Part shown: positions 42,600 to 56,956 of the stretch, one piece after another | Numbering within the stretch: the stretch's first letter is position 1 | Layout of the letters: each line of letters starts with the position of its first letter | Assembly (NCBI GenBank): GCA_004794655.1 | Contig: SMMW01000535.1 | Coordinates: 2,604,001-2,668,000, forward strand | Length of the DNA: 64,000 nucleotides | Source of the DNA: Marisa cornuarietis | Lineage: Eukaryota; Mollusca; Gastropoda; Architaenioglossa; Ampullariidae | Direction of reading: 5' to 3' | The notes under the pieces: generated by a model | Databases searched by the model: none | What the model saw: only the letters and a program-made list of their open reading frames with translations | Told to the model about the DNA's origin: nothing | Made by a program: the position numbers and the translations under genes

Positions 42600-43190
42600 A
42601 GGCAAGCTTTTCGCAAAGTCCTCAGTCGAGCTTCTATTTGAGATGGCGATCTGCTGGCGTGTCAGCGTATGTTTTAACTTGTTGTAATGAGTTGCAGTGG
42701 GTCTTGTACTGTGTCTTACATCTTTGGCTCTGTGCTTTATTCGGACGACGTCATTTTCAAGACAAATAGACGGACGACGTCATTTTCAAGAAAAATAGAC
42801 GTCATGGAGAGACAGTTAAATGTGTCTGCGGGGAGCTGCAAAAAGAAGACCGGTCAAAAACTGTTGAACCGTATACTTTCTCCCGACTTTCGCCTTTCTG
42901 ACCGCTGCCCAACATCACTGCTTTCACTTTCCATCTTTAGGACTGCAGCTGTTCGTCAAACGTCTCCATCTTGACTTCAGCTGAAGATCAACCGTCGCCA
43001 CTTTCCTTCTCCTTCGTCTGCTGGGGGTTTGTCGAGGTGTTGTGTGTTTGTAATTCGTCGTACGCATGGCGTAGCAAGTTTGTGTGTGTATGACTTTTTA
43101 CATTTGTAAACTCGACAGTTGTGCATAGGAGACACTCTTAGTGCTTAGCTTAGGGTTAGGGTCTGGGGTAGGAATTAGGTATTTGGCAGA
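42600..43190 (+). repeat. Mosaic block B, copy 2
   Basis: Paralogue of 30370-31205 from GGCAAGCTTTTCGCAAAGTC to TAGGAATTAGG. It contains a private 29-bp tandem doubling of CGGACGACGTCATTTTCAAG at 42742-42799. Confidence 0.8.
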
Positions 43191-43334
43191 ATTACTGAGG
43201 ATTTCAAGGTTTGAATGTCGACAATCGCGTTGGAATGTTCGCGCATGCTTAAAACAGGTCAGTACCAGAATTTCGTGGGAAAAATAGTCGCGGCCTGGAT
43301 TGGTAACATGATACATAATACGTTTTGTTACGAA

Positions 43335-45170
43335 ACCTCGAGTATAGTCCTTGTCAGGACTTTGCTGGGGATGGACAGCAGCATGATCTCCTGCCAGTTG
43401 TTCCACTGGGAGAGTACTCCTTTCTTTAGTAATTTGACCAGGTGGCCTAATTTCCATTCTGTTGGGACTAGCTCTTGTCCCCAGATCTTGTGTAGGAGGG
43501 GCTGTAAAATTGTTGCCGTTGTTTCTGGGTCTGTCTTTAGTGCTTCTGGGAGTATGCCGTCCGGGCCTGCTGCTTTTCTATTTTTCATACTTTGATAGCT
43601 TTGATGATTTCTGTCTTAGTTAGTGGCAGAGCTGGTGCTGACGTGAAGTTGTGCAGTTGCTGGTGGTATGTCAGGTAAGGATGGTGGATGAGGTCGATTC
43701 AGCATCTCTTAGAAGTGCTTCATCCAGTGGTCTCTTTGTCCTGCATCGTTTGTTATGGTCTTGCCGTCTTTGTCTTTCACCGGCTTGCTTGGGTTTACGC
43801 TCCTGCCTGACAGAGTTTTGTTATATCGTATAATCGCTTCATGTTTCCTTATATGGCTGCTCTCTCTGCTTCTTCTATCAGTTCATGGGTGAAGCGTCTC
43901 GTCCTCCCTTACCGACCCCTTCACTAGTCGGTTGGCTTCCCAGTATTTCTTTCTGAGACTTTCTTTCTCTTGCTGGTCTTGGCACTAGTTGAGCTTCTGT
44001 TTGAGTTCCTTTCTTGATTCAATCTTTGCCCAAGTCTCTGGAGTCATACATTCCTTATGTTTTCCTTCCCTCTTCCCTAGAAGATTTGTACAGGTTGTCT
44101 TCCAAATGCTCTTGAGTATTGACCAGTGTTCTTTCACTGATTCTTCTGTCAGTCCTGAAAGGGCCCTATACTTATTCTTGATTTCACAGTTATAAATTTA
44201 TGTTGAGGTCCTGAGTATTGAACTTGTGGTGTGGTCTGCCTGCTGTTTCGATGAAGGATTTCAGCTTGATCTTGAAGACTGCTATTAGGAGCTGGTGGTC
44301 TGAAGCAACATCTGCTCCTCTTCTCACTCTGACATCTTGGAGACTCCTCCTCCACTTTCGACCAACCATTATATGGTCGATCTGGTTTTCCGTCTGGCCA
44401 TTTGGGGAAGGCCACGTTGTCTTGTGTATATTTTTGTGTGGAAATACAGTGCCACCAATGACGTGGTCATTGAAAGCGCAGGTCTGTGAAGAGCTCCCCG
44501 TTTTCGTTGCAGGTGCCGACGCCATGTCTCCCTATGATGAGCTCCCTGTTGGTGTTGTCATCTTCCACTTTGCGGCATTTAGGTCTCCAATAGTGATCCT
44601 CAGATCTCTGCTTGGTGTGCGGTCAAGCAGAGACCGCAAGGAGCTATAGAATTCTTCTTGTTCCTCTTCATCTGCTGCATTTTTTGGTGCACTGCATTGG
44701 ATGATCTTGAGCTTCCTTCCTTTAGCATTGAATCTTGCTGACATGAGCCGTGGTGAGACTGGTTCCCAGGCCATCAGCGCCTTTGTTGTGTTGCCTCTGT
44801 TGACATCAGCAGTGCTACTCTCTGGGTATGATCTCCAGGTCTTTGTGGCCAGAGTAAATAATGGTTTCTCCTGATGTTAGTCTGGCCAGGCCACTTCCAT
44901 TCCATCCGGTTTCGCATGACCCGAGGACCATGATGTTGTATTTTCTCATTTCACTTGCCACTTGAGCTGACTTGCCACTTTCATAGAGGGCTCTGATGTT
45001 CCAGGTCCCTATCCTGGTTCTTGCCTTGGTCGTCAGAAGATGAGTCAGCGAGCTGGCTTCCCTAGGGCTTTCACCAGCATGCGTCATAAGCTCTTCTAGA
45101 GAGGAATCTTCCCGACCAGACCCTGTAGGGATACTGCTGCGGTTTCTTCAACACTGACATTTTGGCGACT
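43335..45170 (-). pseudogene. RTE-type LINE, 5' half: endonuclease and RT start
   Basis: Nearly continuous ORF homology broken by frameshifts. 45087-44815: RIGTWNIRALYESGKSAQVA and the CETGWNGSG metal-binding region. 44774-44532: RLMSARFNAKGRKLKI and DLRITIGDLNA, the endonuclease core. 44525-44190: PHKNIHKTTWPSPNGQTENQ, IDHIMVGRKWRRSLQDVRV and VASDHQLLIAVF, the catalytic SDH. About 43730-43650: HWMKHF and EMLNRPHPP, the linker. 43588-43328: KNRKAAGPDGILPEALKTD and PTEWKLGHLVKLLKKG, the start of RT, ending after KVLTRTILE at about 43340. At least three frameshifts and a TAA. The 3' half is absent, an unusual truncation for a LINE. Confidence 0.9.
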
Positions 45171-46001
45171 GCTGACAAACTGTAATATCAACAAGGGAAG
45201 GGAACAATAGTATAAGACAATGTTATCATTAGAGTCATGTGACCAGACAAAGCGTTGAATTTTGGCTACATTAATTAATACTTATATAATTACATTCAAA
45301 GTTATGGGTCTGATTAAGGGTCCAAGTGTTCGTGTTTCGACATCAGCTATTTTGTTAATTTAGAAACAAAATTTATGCATATAGCTTACCGCAATGGAAT
45401 GAGGAGGGAATACAAACGGCATTCGCTATTTTAGCTTGAATTTTGGAAAATCTGTTAACTATATTTTTAAAAGAACAAATAAGAACGATAGTGTATGAAA
45501 GTTATTATAATCAGGAGTCGTTTGGGTGGGGCTAGTGCGTCACGTTTTTTAAGTAATCTGTTCCAGTGCAAATGTAGTATAATTACTGGCTGTGTTCTTT
45601 GAAGCTGTCCACGGTTTCGAAGCATTGCGACCTATTCAGATCTAAGACTAATAAAACCATGGGAATAAAAATACCCTTCAAAAGTAATATTAAAATAATA
45701 ATAAAAGCTGTCAACGTCGAAAGCTATCGCGACTTAGCCGTGAGAAGCACGGCATTTAACGCATATTTCAATAATGACAAGTAGAAAGTAATAAATAACA
45801 AGAGCACCACGTGAAAGCACAAAGCAGTAAAAAAGATTCATATTTTGAGGCATCTGTTAACAGGATGTCTAGCAAAACTAGGTCATGGCTTAGTCATGAA
45901 GAGAAGGTTGTAATTACCTGTTAAAAGCCTCTTGAATATTTCAATTACATTTTATACACGCTTCTGTGCAGGCTGGGGAGTGTGAGGAATGTGTGCGCAT
46001 C

Positions 46002-46045
<44 letters not shown>

Positions 46046-47439
46046 AATGATTTTTTCCAACTGGGAATTTTTTGGTCAACTTCGATTCTACCACTTCATT
46101 TAAGCAAAACATTTGTTTAATTCAGTCATTAACCTGTAATAGTTGATAGTTCGAGTCGCAAAATAGTGCAACATTTGTGGTTTGTGATCAGTGATCAAGA
46201 ACTGTTGCTGGTTCAATCTGTGTGTGAGAGAGAGAGAGAGAGAGGGGGGAGAGAAAAAGACTGACTACGTGCGGGGGAAGAGAGACTGAATTGAACTTTT
46301 GTTTTTTGTGATTAGGCCGTCGGCCCGCTTTAAGGTGAAGCATAACAAAAACATCAGAGGTGTTAACACATAAAGTGTATTGTAGGCAATTGGATTGTCA
46401 TCAACACGACGGCATATACATTTTAACAAAAGTCATACTGAGCCCCTTTTTACAATTTTACGGAAGATATGCCATATGGCGTGGTAAGTTTACTAAAAAT
46501 ACAAGGATATGAGAACACGCACAAACATACACCATTTTGGGGGCTTATCTTTCCGGTCCAATGCTTTGAAGGCAAATGCAGCTATATAGAGTTTTAGATA
46601 TATTAGTTCTAGTGTCTGACATTTTAAGTTAAAATCTGATTAGCGAAGGTATCTTATAATATTTTGCGGGTATTTAACTTTTTCGCAAATCAGAATATAT
46701 AAACCAGACAAATAGAAAGTGTATTTGGGTTTCCTCATCCTGACAAAAAGCACACTTTATATCCTTACTTTCAGCATAGCAAAAGCGAAGCTTATGGAAC
46801 ATTACCTAAATCTTATCAGAGAATCTCTCATACCAATATCTTTGATAGCTCCAAGAAAACTACTCTGTATTATGAAAGATAAAGAGAGAGAGGGGGAACC
46901 AGCTATTACAATATTTACAGAGGACACGCGTTTCTAGTTAAAGGGAGTTAACTGTCTTCATAGTACAGATTATTCTGTCCCTTTACACAGCATCTCATCA
47001 ATATCGGGCACTGGCAGCTTTCCGCTTAAAAACATAATTAGAAAATGACTCTAAACTGATATCTGGTGACTAAAGACCAATGAGGTTAGAAGTAATAAAA
47101 TGAAGAAAAAAGAAGAGTTAAAATCCTGCGCTTAACAGCAGCAACAAAGGCGAACACTGCATAACCTTTATATAACTCTAAAAAAAATACTGCCATCAGG
47201 TATAAAAACCATAATCGTGTTACTCGACCAGAAGCTGCACTTATATCAAAATATAAATAGAAGAGCTAGGTGTTTCAAAATTAGTAAACATTAAATGCTA
47301 CTTGCTACTTGTCTACCCATCTTTCTCTGCAGAATCCCTATATTTTCTATGTTTCTGTTACTTGGTGTCTTTTTGTGTTTTCCATCTTTGTTTCTGTTGG
47401 TCGTCAGTACTGTCGTTTATTCTTACGCCCTCGTGTTCT
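45171..47439. other. Non-coding, microsatellites only
   Basis: (GA)n runs at about 46013-46042 and 46225-46246. A worn copy of block C is detectable near 46860-46990 (AAGGGAGTTAACTGTCTTC, CTGTCCCTTTACAC). No gene recognised. Confidence 0.5.
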
Positions 47440-47541
47440 ATCCATTTAGTCCATGTCTCTTCCTTGTTTTAAGCACTAAGAGTATGCTCTCTATGAGTGT
47501 GAATATGCGCTATAAAAATCTTCATTTATTATTATACTATT
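47440..47541 (+). repeat. LINE/SINE 3' tail with (ATT)n
   Basis: AAGCACTAAGAGTATGCTCT, then GTGAATATGCGCTATAAAAA and an ATT run. Same tail design as 275-494. Confidence 0.5.
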
Positions 47542-48100
47542 AAATCAGTACCCCACGGACTGCTTTGTCAAGGGCGGCAACTAAACTCATGCGTGGTACC
47601 TAAATAATTTTTCTCATGTTATGCTTTGTTGTTATCTACCCTGATTATTTGTTTTTAATATTCCTTATGTCTTATTCGTGGGTCCCTTTCTTTCTTCATG
47701 TTTCCTGTCCCACTCAAGTAATTCTATTAAACTCTTGCGGCTCGATCTTGCCCATACCATTGTCTTTCCTCCCCACCCTACAGAAAGTTAAACGATGTTC
47801 AGGTATAAGAAGATGCCTTATAAACCGAATGTTTTGCTTATAAACATGTACAGTATATGGGAATTGTTCGAACAGTGAAAAAAGGTGTTCTGATGTTTTC
47901 TGGTCGGCAAGTAAGACAAATGTATAGAAGCGGTATTACGTGTAAACAGAAATATATAACACTGTTGCAAAATTGTACAAATATCCCTTCATATGTTTAT
48001 ATAAGCAACGCAAAGTGATCACGAAATTTAATGATAAATTTAGCACATTAATTTTTTCTTATCTTCTATATGTTAAGAAGCTATATCTTGTGCTTTTTGA

Positions 48101-48102
<2 letters not shown>
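47542..48102. other. Non-coding, nothing recognised
   Basis: Hydrophobic plus-strand frames (for example 47616-47843) are T-rich artefacts without splice or motif support. Confidence 0.4.

Positions 48103-48171
<69 letters not shown>
48103..48171. repeat. (CA)n microsatellite
   Basis: About 34 CA units. Confidence 0.97.
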
Positions 48172-48176
<5 letters not shown>

Positions 48177-48435
48177 TCGACATTAAATGTACAAAAATGT
48201 GTTACCACTGTTATAACGTGCTTAATGTTTACAAATTTCAAAAAGCAAATTTAGATTGATGTTATTAAACCCCGATTTTTATATACATTTCAGTCTTTGG
48301 CCATGCTTCACAAGGGAACGGTACTGTGCTACTGGGAGTCAGTGATAATTTTTTGAGCTGGCCACCGATATATTCCTGGGGCATCTTCGTGATTGTCAAG
48401 CGACGTTGCTTTGATCCTAAAATCATTACACTCAC

Positions 48436-49326
48436 CCTCACCCACTTCTTCCTCATAATCAAGCAGTGGAATTACAATCTTACATTTCCTTCGTTTGGAG
48501 TGGTTCTCTGATCCGTAGTAACATGAAACGTGTTGTAAGTTGCCTAAATCTGTGTGATTCGAGTATATGTTAGCGTTTTTGTTTTTAAAGAATAAGTGAA
48601 TCTGGACAAGAAATATAGTTCTTTTTAAAAATCTCATTCATTACAAGCCATATAAAATGATCTGTTCAAAAGTTCACATTTTCTTACATGTACTTGTGTA
48701 AAATACTTTGTGTACAATGAATATTTTCTCTTCACCCACTGTAACAAAAACTTTAAAATTACTATCTGTTTGACCATATTATGGGTGTTTTACACATTTT
48801 CTGTCAAAAGCACTAAATGACCAGCCATAGAGTGATGCTTTTAAACTAGATGATTGTAGTATCCCAGGCACAAGCTGCTTTCTATCATCAGCACTAACCC
48901 ATTGCCATGACTACCAGTATGCCAAAAATAATTGCCACAATGGTTTTATGTATGTGGGATTCTGGCTCCCAAACTGAAACTGCAGAAGTTGCTTCATCAT
49001 AGCTGCTCAGACTAGAGTTGTTGACTTGCAGTTGAATGGTTTGATGGTCAAATTTTAAAAGTAGTTGGCTGCCAGGACTACACGGCGGTAAAATGATTAT
49101 TAGCTGAGTACCCATGGGTGAATGGTTAGTATGTCTACTTTTGATAGCTAATTTCATGGCGTCCTGCTTGAAAGATGTGCATAAGGAAGAGAGACAAAGT
49201 GGCGGACAGTCTACCCAAGAGATGCATTCCTGTGATGTTGGGAGTAATTGTGTATGTAAAGCAGCGTTATAAAACATCGCCTCTCTGCATGTGTTGACTC
49301 TCCATAAAACATACTATCGCGCATAC

Positions 49327-49385
<59 letters not shown>

Positions 49386-49663
49386 CACTCACGCAAATAG
49401 ATCCGTATATGCATGTACACGTACATGCTCACATAATTTCTGCTACTCCATATATATATATATACCTCCAACACAAAGACAAATAAGTTTGCTGAACCCA
49501 AGACATATAGAACTAACTGATCTTTACTCACAGCAAATAGATTATTTAAGAACACAACATAATCATCTCTTCTTCCAGTTTTCACATCACGAGACAATAG
49601 TACTTTAACCAATGATGTTCCCATCAACAACAACGAAAACAACCAGCAAAATACCAAGATCAT
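48436..49663 (-). CDS. Candidate three-exon gene for a small single-pass membrane protein
   Basis: A model built only from splice signals and reading phase. Exon 1, 49663-49466, starts at ATG with a signal-peptide-like MILVFCWLFSLLLMGTSLV, then DDYVVFLNNLFAVSKDQLVL, and ends LEAD-free at GAG before donor GTATAT. Intron 49465-49230 contains the (CA)n run. Exon 2, 49229-48899, begins after TCCCAACATCACAG with ECISWVDCPPLCLSSLC (four Cys) and ends in a hydrophobic TIVAIIFGILVVMAM before donor GTTAGT. Exon 3, 48549-48436, follows a GCTAAC branch-like site and a CACACAG acceptor, reads LGNLQHVSCYYGSENHSKRR, then LLDYEEEVGE, with a consensus AGG/GTGAGT donor. Phases 0-1-1 agree. If that donor is not used the frame runs to a stop at 48329. 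It would give a secreted start, a short ectodomain, one transmembrane helix and a charged tail. Family not recognised; exon boundaries are hypotheses. Confidence 0.3.
49329..49381. repeat. (CA)n microsatellite
   Basis: About 26 CA units, inside the proposed intron of the minus-strand gene model. Confidence 0.97.
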
Positions 49664-49720
49664 AACAGCATCTTCACTGGCAGTTTTCTTTTAAGTTTAC
49701 TGTGGCACAAATAGTAGGAT

Positions 49721-50325
49721 CTATGATCTATCAGTAGCAAATGTAAAGGGTTTCAAGTTCTTCCAAGACCGATGAGCTTCATTTTGGGCAAAGCAAGAAC
49801 CGCGGTGAATAGACAGCCAGTATGAAAAGAAACCTGGGGTGTCGGTAAAAAAAAAATTCAAAGCATTCGTGAAAGTGTTGAAAGAAATCTAGTGCAAAAG
49901 AAAGACAGCCATTATCAGCACAAAGATATTGATGTGCACCTGCTGTGGTATTAGAAAGGGGGAAAAAAAGTTGTTTTCGTGGTCGTGGATCAGTGAAAGA
50001 ATAAAAAGAGGGTGAGGACGGAGGGAGTGTAGGTGACCTTGGCACTGGCGCAGCTAAAACATTTTATTACACGTGTACTTTTTGCAGTTAATTTAAACAT
50101 GTAGTTCGAAAACCCATCACGAGTGGGCGACGAGCACAAATTAGGAAGAGTAAAAAGTAAACCTGCACCAGATTTCATGACATTTACATGCACATAAAAA
50201 CTGTTTTCATGATTACGCGAATTTTAAGATTACCTGCAACTCTTTTGAAAAACATTCCTGTGGAAATCACGAGCTGCACGTACTTGGTGTCTTGCGTGTT
50301 GGTCTTGATGGCAAAACAGACGGTA
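49721..50325 (-). CDS. Candidate three-exon coding segment, unknown product, 5' incomplete
   Basis: Minus-strand exons proposed at 50325-50234, 50053-49940 and 49833-49721. Their lengths (92, 114, 113) and phases fit together with GT-AG introns of 180 and 106 bp. Readings: TVCFAIKTNTQDTKYVQLVI, then PVPRSPTLPPSSPSFYSFTD and RPRKQLFFPLSNTTAG, then FFSYWLSIHRGSCFAQNEAH and a stop after KPFTFATDRS. The last intron ends in a strong T-rich acceptor; the first acceptor is weak and A-rich. The upstream end lies at the boundary of segmental duplication I (about 50345), so earlier exons may have been lost. Product not recognised; chance assembly is possible. Confidence 0.22.
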
Positions 50326-50570
50326 CTGCAAACCATTTTTTTTTTACTTTTTTCGAGTGAAATTTGATAATTGGGTTTATTTTCGAGCAGAGGAATTTGC
50401 TCGAACGATTCAGCGTGTGCATCAAATGTTTCACGCTTTAGTGCATTTATTATCAAACAAGGTCATTTGATCTGGAAATCGACAAAGAGCAGAATATTGC
50501 AAAGACTATAAATAATAGTTGAGACAGTGGTAGTGATGAAGAGTCATTAAACTGTTACTAGGGATGAATT

Positions 50571-50722
50571 GGTATTTTACGCCGAGCCATCAACTAAGGC
50601 TACATCAAGGCAATGCAGCCGGCCGCGAAAACAGATGCAATATGCAGAGAAAAAACTTGTCCGAGATGAGACTTGAACCCTGGACAACCAATCCTCACCG
50701 TCAACTGTTCCTGTAGTCAGTA
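50571..50722 (-). mobile_element. SINE, sister of 1138-1285
   Basis: ACGCCGAGCCATCAACTAAG at the tail side and CCCTGGACAACCAATCCTCA near the head. Position and decay match the left duplication copy. Confidence 0.8.
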
Positions 50723-51018
50723 TTCGTTTAAATGGCTCAAAGAACAGAGTTGTGCAAATATGACTTTCCTGAGCTGTAGTTTTTCTGGTCATAGTAGAAA
50801 AAAGAGTTTGTTAACTGGCGCTAAAGAGAACTTGAAAGACTGGTTTTGTTATTTTAAACGTCTACTTACACGAAATTATTGGGATTGTGCAGTGGGAAGA
50901 GAGTTTGGCCATATCTTTGCGAGATTATGCATAATATGTGAGAATTCTGCGTTGAAGAATTGCAGGATTTTGATGCGACCAGAGCAGCATTAAAACCTGG
51001 ACTTGATCAAGTGCAAAC

Positions 51019-51431
51019 AGGGCCGTCCAGAGCCAGCACAGGCCCCGGGCAGACGACCTCTACAGGCCCCTTGTAACAGTAAATTGTTTTCCCAGTATAT
51101 AATAATATGCTAACAATTCGATTCTCAATATCTACATTTCATTTAGTAACGTAATATAGACTGCAAACATATATTAGGACAAGTGCACTAGGATCTACAT
51201 CACTACTTGAACATAGAGTTCTTTACACGTGAGTAGTTTGTAAATGAGGAAAAATGAGGTTAAAGTACATAGAAAAAATCCCCAGAGTGAGGAAGGTTAC
51301 GTCAACCTTTCTTTAACAGAAAAAGAAAAGGAAAAGAAGGAAAAAAATCCATTGACCAAGGCCGGGCCCCCTTCACAACCACGGGCCCGGGTACACCAGA
51401 CTCCCCTGTCCCCCACTCTCGTCAGGCCTGA
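51019..51431. mobile_element. hAT-like non-autonomous insertion, about 413 bp
   Basis: The left copy of the duplication reads CACAAACAACGCC at 1525-1540 with no insertion. Here GTGCAAAC (51011-51018) precedes and GTACAAAC (51432-51439) follows the extra DNA, an 8-bp target duplication with one mismatch. The ends (AGGGCCGTCC and the inverse of AGGCCTGA) are only weakly inverted; GGCCC-rich blocks lie at both ends. An 8-bp duplication suggests the hAT superfamily. A 123-codon frame running through it has no transposase motif. Confidence 0.6.
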
Positions 51432-51559
51432 GTACAAACAACGCCATTTACAGCCACCCAACAATGTAATCCTTCCGACTCCAGTGCTTTGGAGCGCGGG
51501 AAAATACACAGACCTTCTCTTCTCCCTTGAGAATGGCGACGTCCTGCTGGTCTTTGTGT

Positions 51560-53750
<2,191 letters not shown>

Positions 53751-54954
53751 GATACCAATGTCACCATTTCAGTGTGAGGAAAATGTGTAACTGTCAGCCC
53801 ATGTTTTGATCGTGAAAAGTTTTCGTGAGAGTGCTAGGGACTGTAAGGGCTCTTGTACCTCATGGTTCGATCAGCGTAAAGGCGAAGGAGTACTGTGAGT
53901 CACTGTCTGAGGTATTGTCTGTGAAGATCTTTAATGACCGGGACGATGAAAGCTAACGACAAGTCATAGGATAGAGACCATAGGCGCTGGCCAGCACCAC
54001 TGCCACTTCTTTAAAAGCAAGTCTTTCAATAGCGTTTAGTGACAATATTAACTGCGGCAAGAAGAGAAAAAAAATTGACTCAGACGCGTACCAGGCTCCA
54101 TGGGGCAAGGTGTAGTCTGGACGATTCAAACCATTTCCAGAAATGCTGCAGGTTTACGACTGGACTATAAGAAGGAGGGTATTCTTCAAGCGGTGGTTAG
54201 GTGCGAAGAACTTGGGCAACGGACAGCTCATCTCGAAGTCAACGTGACGCATGCATCGAGATCCTGGACCTCGTAGAGAAGGTCAGACTGTGTTTGTACC
54301 GTATTCTTCGAGAGCGACAGCGTCTTCAAAGGCTGCAACAACAGCCAGAGGTACTTGCTGTGAGTGTGAGCGTGCATGGTAATAAAGCACAGTATATCGG
54401 TAATAGTAATGAGAATAGATGGTAGACAAGAGTACATGGGAGTTTGGTAAAAAAAGACCGAAGTAGACAAAAATAAGCGTAGGCTTTAGATATCTTAGGG
54501 GTGAATCTAGGCTGACAGTAGAATGATATTTGACGGATGTTTTTTTTAGCGTACAGACAAATTATTGTTTATGTACGTGTATATACTGGTCGAGAAACAA
54601 TAGCTTGTTCATACTTTATTTACTGGAATTCCTTATTATTGAAAGAACGGAAACACGCGGTGGGGATGGAAGAGGGGAGGGTCTGATGCGCGTGTAATTT
54701 TCCTTTGGGGATATGTGATGGTCCATCACTCAGAAGGCCAGTGTGACATTTTCATTTATATGACTTTTTTCCTTATCTTGATTAGGTCTTCTTTGACGCA
54801 CTGCTTGCATGGAGTACCTGAAGTGAAATAAGAAGACTTATTATCTTCAGTTACAGTTTTTGTTTAGTCACAGTGTTTTTGCAATGCTTGTTGAAAGACC
54901 AATTTTGAAGAAGTCGTGATTATCATATAGCTATGTCCAATAACATTCATCATC
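53751..54954. other. Non-coding duplicated DNA
   Basis: Follows 3760-5580 of the left copy with gaps. Short frames are not conserved between paralogues. Confidence 0.5.
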
Positions 54955-55470
54955 ATTGCTTTCTTTTTATTGAAGGCCCACCTGAAAATATTACCAACTC
55001 TTTTTCTTGTTCCTCTGCCATTCTCCGGGATGAATTGAATTACCAGTTAGTACCTGGATGGATGTTGTTTGTTCATTTTTTTTCATTTGTATAATCGTCT
55101 ACCTCCCTGCGTGGTTTGCTGAAGGATCGTCTTTGCAAATCTGGTGACATTGGAGATGTTTTCATACCCTTTAAATTGCGTCTTTTTTGTAGCCAGTAAT
55201 ACTTTACGGGCCTCTCATTTTTTCATTTATTCCATATTGGTGGTGCTGACTTTGTAAGCGATACGAAGGCTTCTCCTGTATCATCTCTTCTTCATGGACT
55301 ATATTTTCATTTTTGCATGTATGCTGTCAGGCTTTAAGTCATACCTAAGAAGATGAAGATCGTCAGGAATCCTATTAGCCTGAATTGAATTTGCTGTCAT
55401 TACTGATGTGATTGGTTTCAGTTTGGTGAGCGCTGCTGATATCTGCAATATTCATTGGAGGACCTCTGGC
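54955..55470 (-). pseudogene. Old RTE-type LINE relic, sister of 5584-6010
   Basis: Same CATCATCAT tail side (54950-54960) and the paralogue of the LKRIWND region, here reading LKPITSVMTAN. More decayed than the left copy. Confidence 0.45.
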
Positions 55471-56573
55471 TTTAAACTAAGTCATAGATGTATTTGCTAA
55501 TGTCAACTAAGTCTTGCATGCACTAGCCACGATGCCGAACATTGGTTTTCCAGGCGTTCAACTGGATCACCAGGCTTTAGCCCCTCGCCAGCTAACCCCT
55601 CTGTGTCCTGGCGCCAGCTCTTGTACAGTGCGCCTGACACAATTCCGGCCAGAAAGATGTTAATGATCTTTTTTGCAAGGAATAGTCGTCAGATTTGTTC
55701 TGAATAGCAGAATTTTCTCTTTGTGGTTTCATTGTTTGATATAATTTAAAAAAAATTAATTCGTCTTCTTCTGGTTTTCAAGATCCTAGATGTTTAAAAA
55801 AGAAAGGGTCCGAGGTCTCAAACACGCCTCAAACACTGATAGTTTAGCGGGTTTATGAGGTAGTGGTGGCCGAGATTGCTTTTTCCCATCACGCTGTAGT
55901 ATGTGACTTTTTTCTAAAATCCGTTTGTTCTGCTAGCATTATGGAGCTGCGCTTAACACCCCTTCACATCCAGGAAACAATCCTCTCAACATACACCTGC
56001 TTCTTACATTTGAATTTCATTATTTGGAAGTATGATAGCATTCTGTAACACTTATTTAATTGTAACTGGAAAGTACAGACACTTTGCTACCTTGAGTACC
56101 ATTCCTTTTTATACCATGCATATAGTGGCTACTCCGTTTTCACCCACGTTTTTCGCCTTACAGCAGTTTTATGCCACCTTGTTTATTGCAACAAAAGTGT
56201 GCAAGATAACTGAATTATGCCTTTATGCCATCTTTTTCATAAACTTTACTGGTATGTATAATCAAAAACCAGACTGCATTAAAAGTAGACTTATGTAAAG
56301 TGGTTTTAGAGTATTTGCAGCTCTGAATAATTCATCAGGTTATACCCTCTACGCATATTTGGAAATGTTCAGTGAGTGCAAACGTACTAGCTACAATTTA
56401 TAAATCTCTTCAAAGATGCTTTAAAAATGTCTATTTAAGAAATTAAATAAGTCATGCTCTAGCGTTCTACATTAATGGTCTTACATTATATGTGAAATGC
56501 ACAGATGAATAAAACAGTAAACAGTGTATAATAACCTTATTGTTTAACTCACATAATCCCATCTCTCAAACAG
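55471..56573. other. Non-coding duplicated DNA
   Basis: Collinear with 6010-7760 minus the left-specific 6430-6890. A 61-codon and an 88-codon plus-strand frame are not conserved in the left copy. Confidence 0.5.
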
Positions 56574-56902
56574 AAATGGTGTCTCTGCAGTGGATGTATG
56601 GTGGTAGCTATGCAGGTATACATAAGGAAAACTTTTAAAAAAATGTATATTATATTTGTTTTGACTGAGAAATCTTTATTAATAATAAAAAGATGTGGCC
56701 TCACCCCTTCATGTGAAACTGCTGTACATAATAGCAATTTGATGACAAATATGCTTGCTTTGAAGATTTCCCAGTCTTTTTGGATGTAAAAGTTTGGTTT
56801 TGAAGTTGAATTTATACAATGCAATGTTCCTGCATTCTTTCAGTAGATATTATAAATGTAGTAACCATAAAAATCATTTTCTCTTCCTCTTTGCTACACC
56901 CT

Positions 56903-56956
<54 letters not shown>

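Noticed and set aside
56600..56616. GGSYAG resembling the active-site serine motif of S28 serine proteases
   Set aside because: The flanking residues do not continue the family pattern and the left copy reads SGICAG; the match is six residues long and likely chance.
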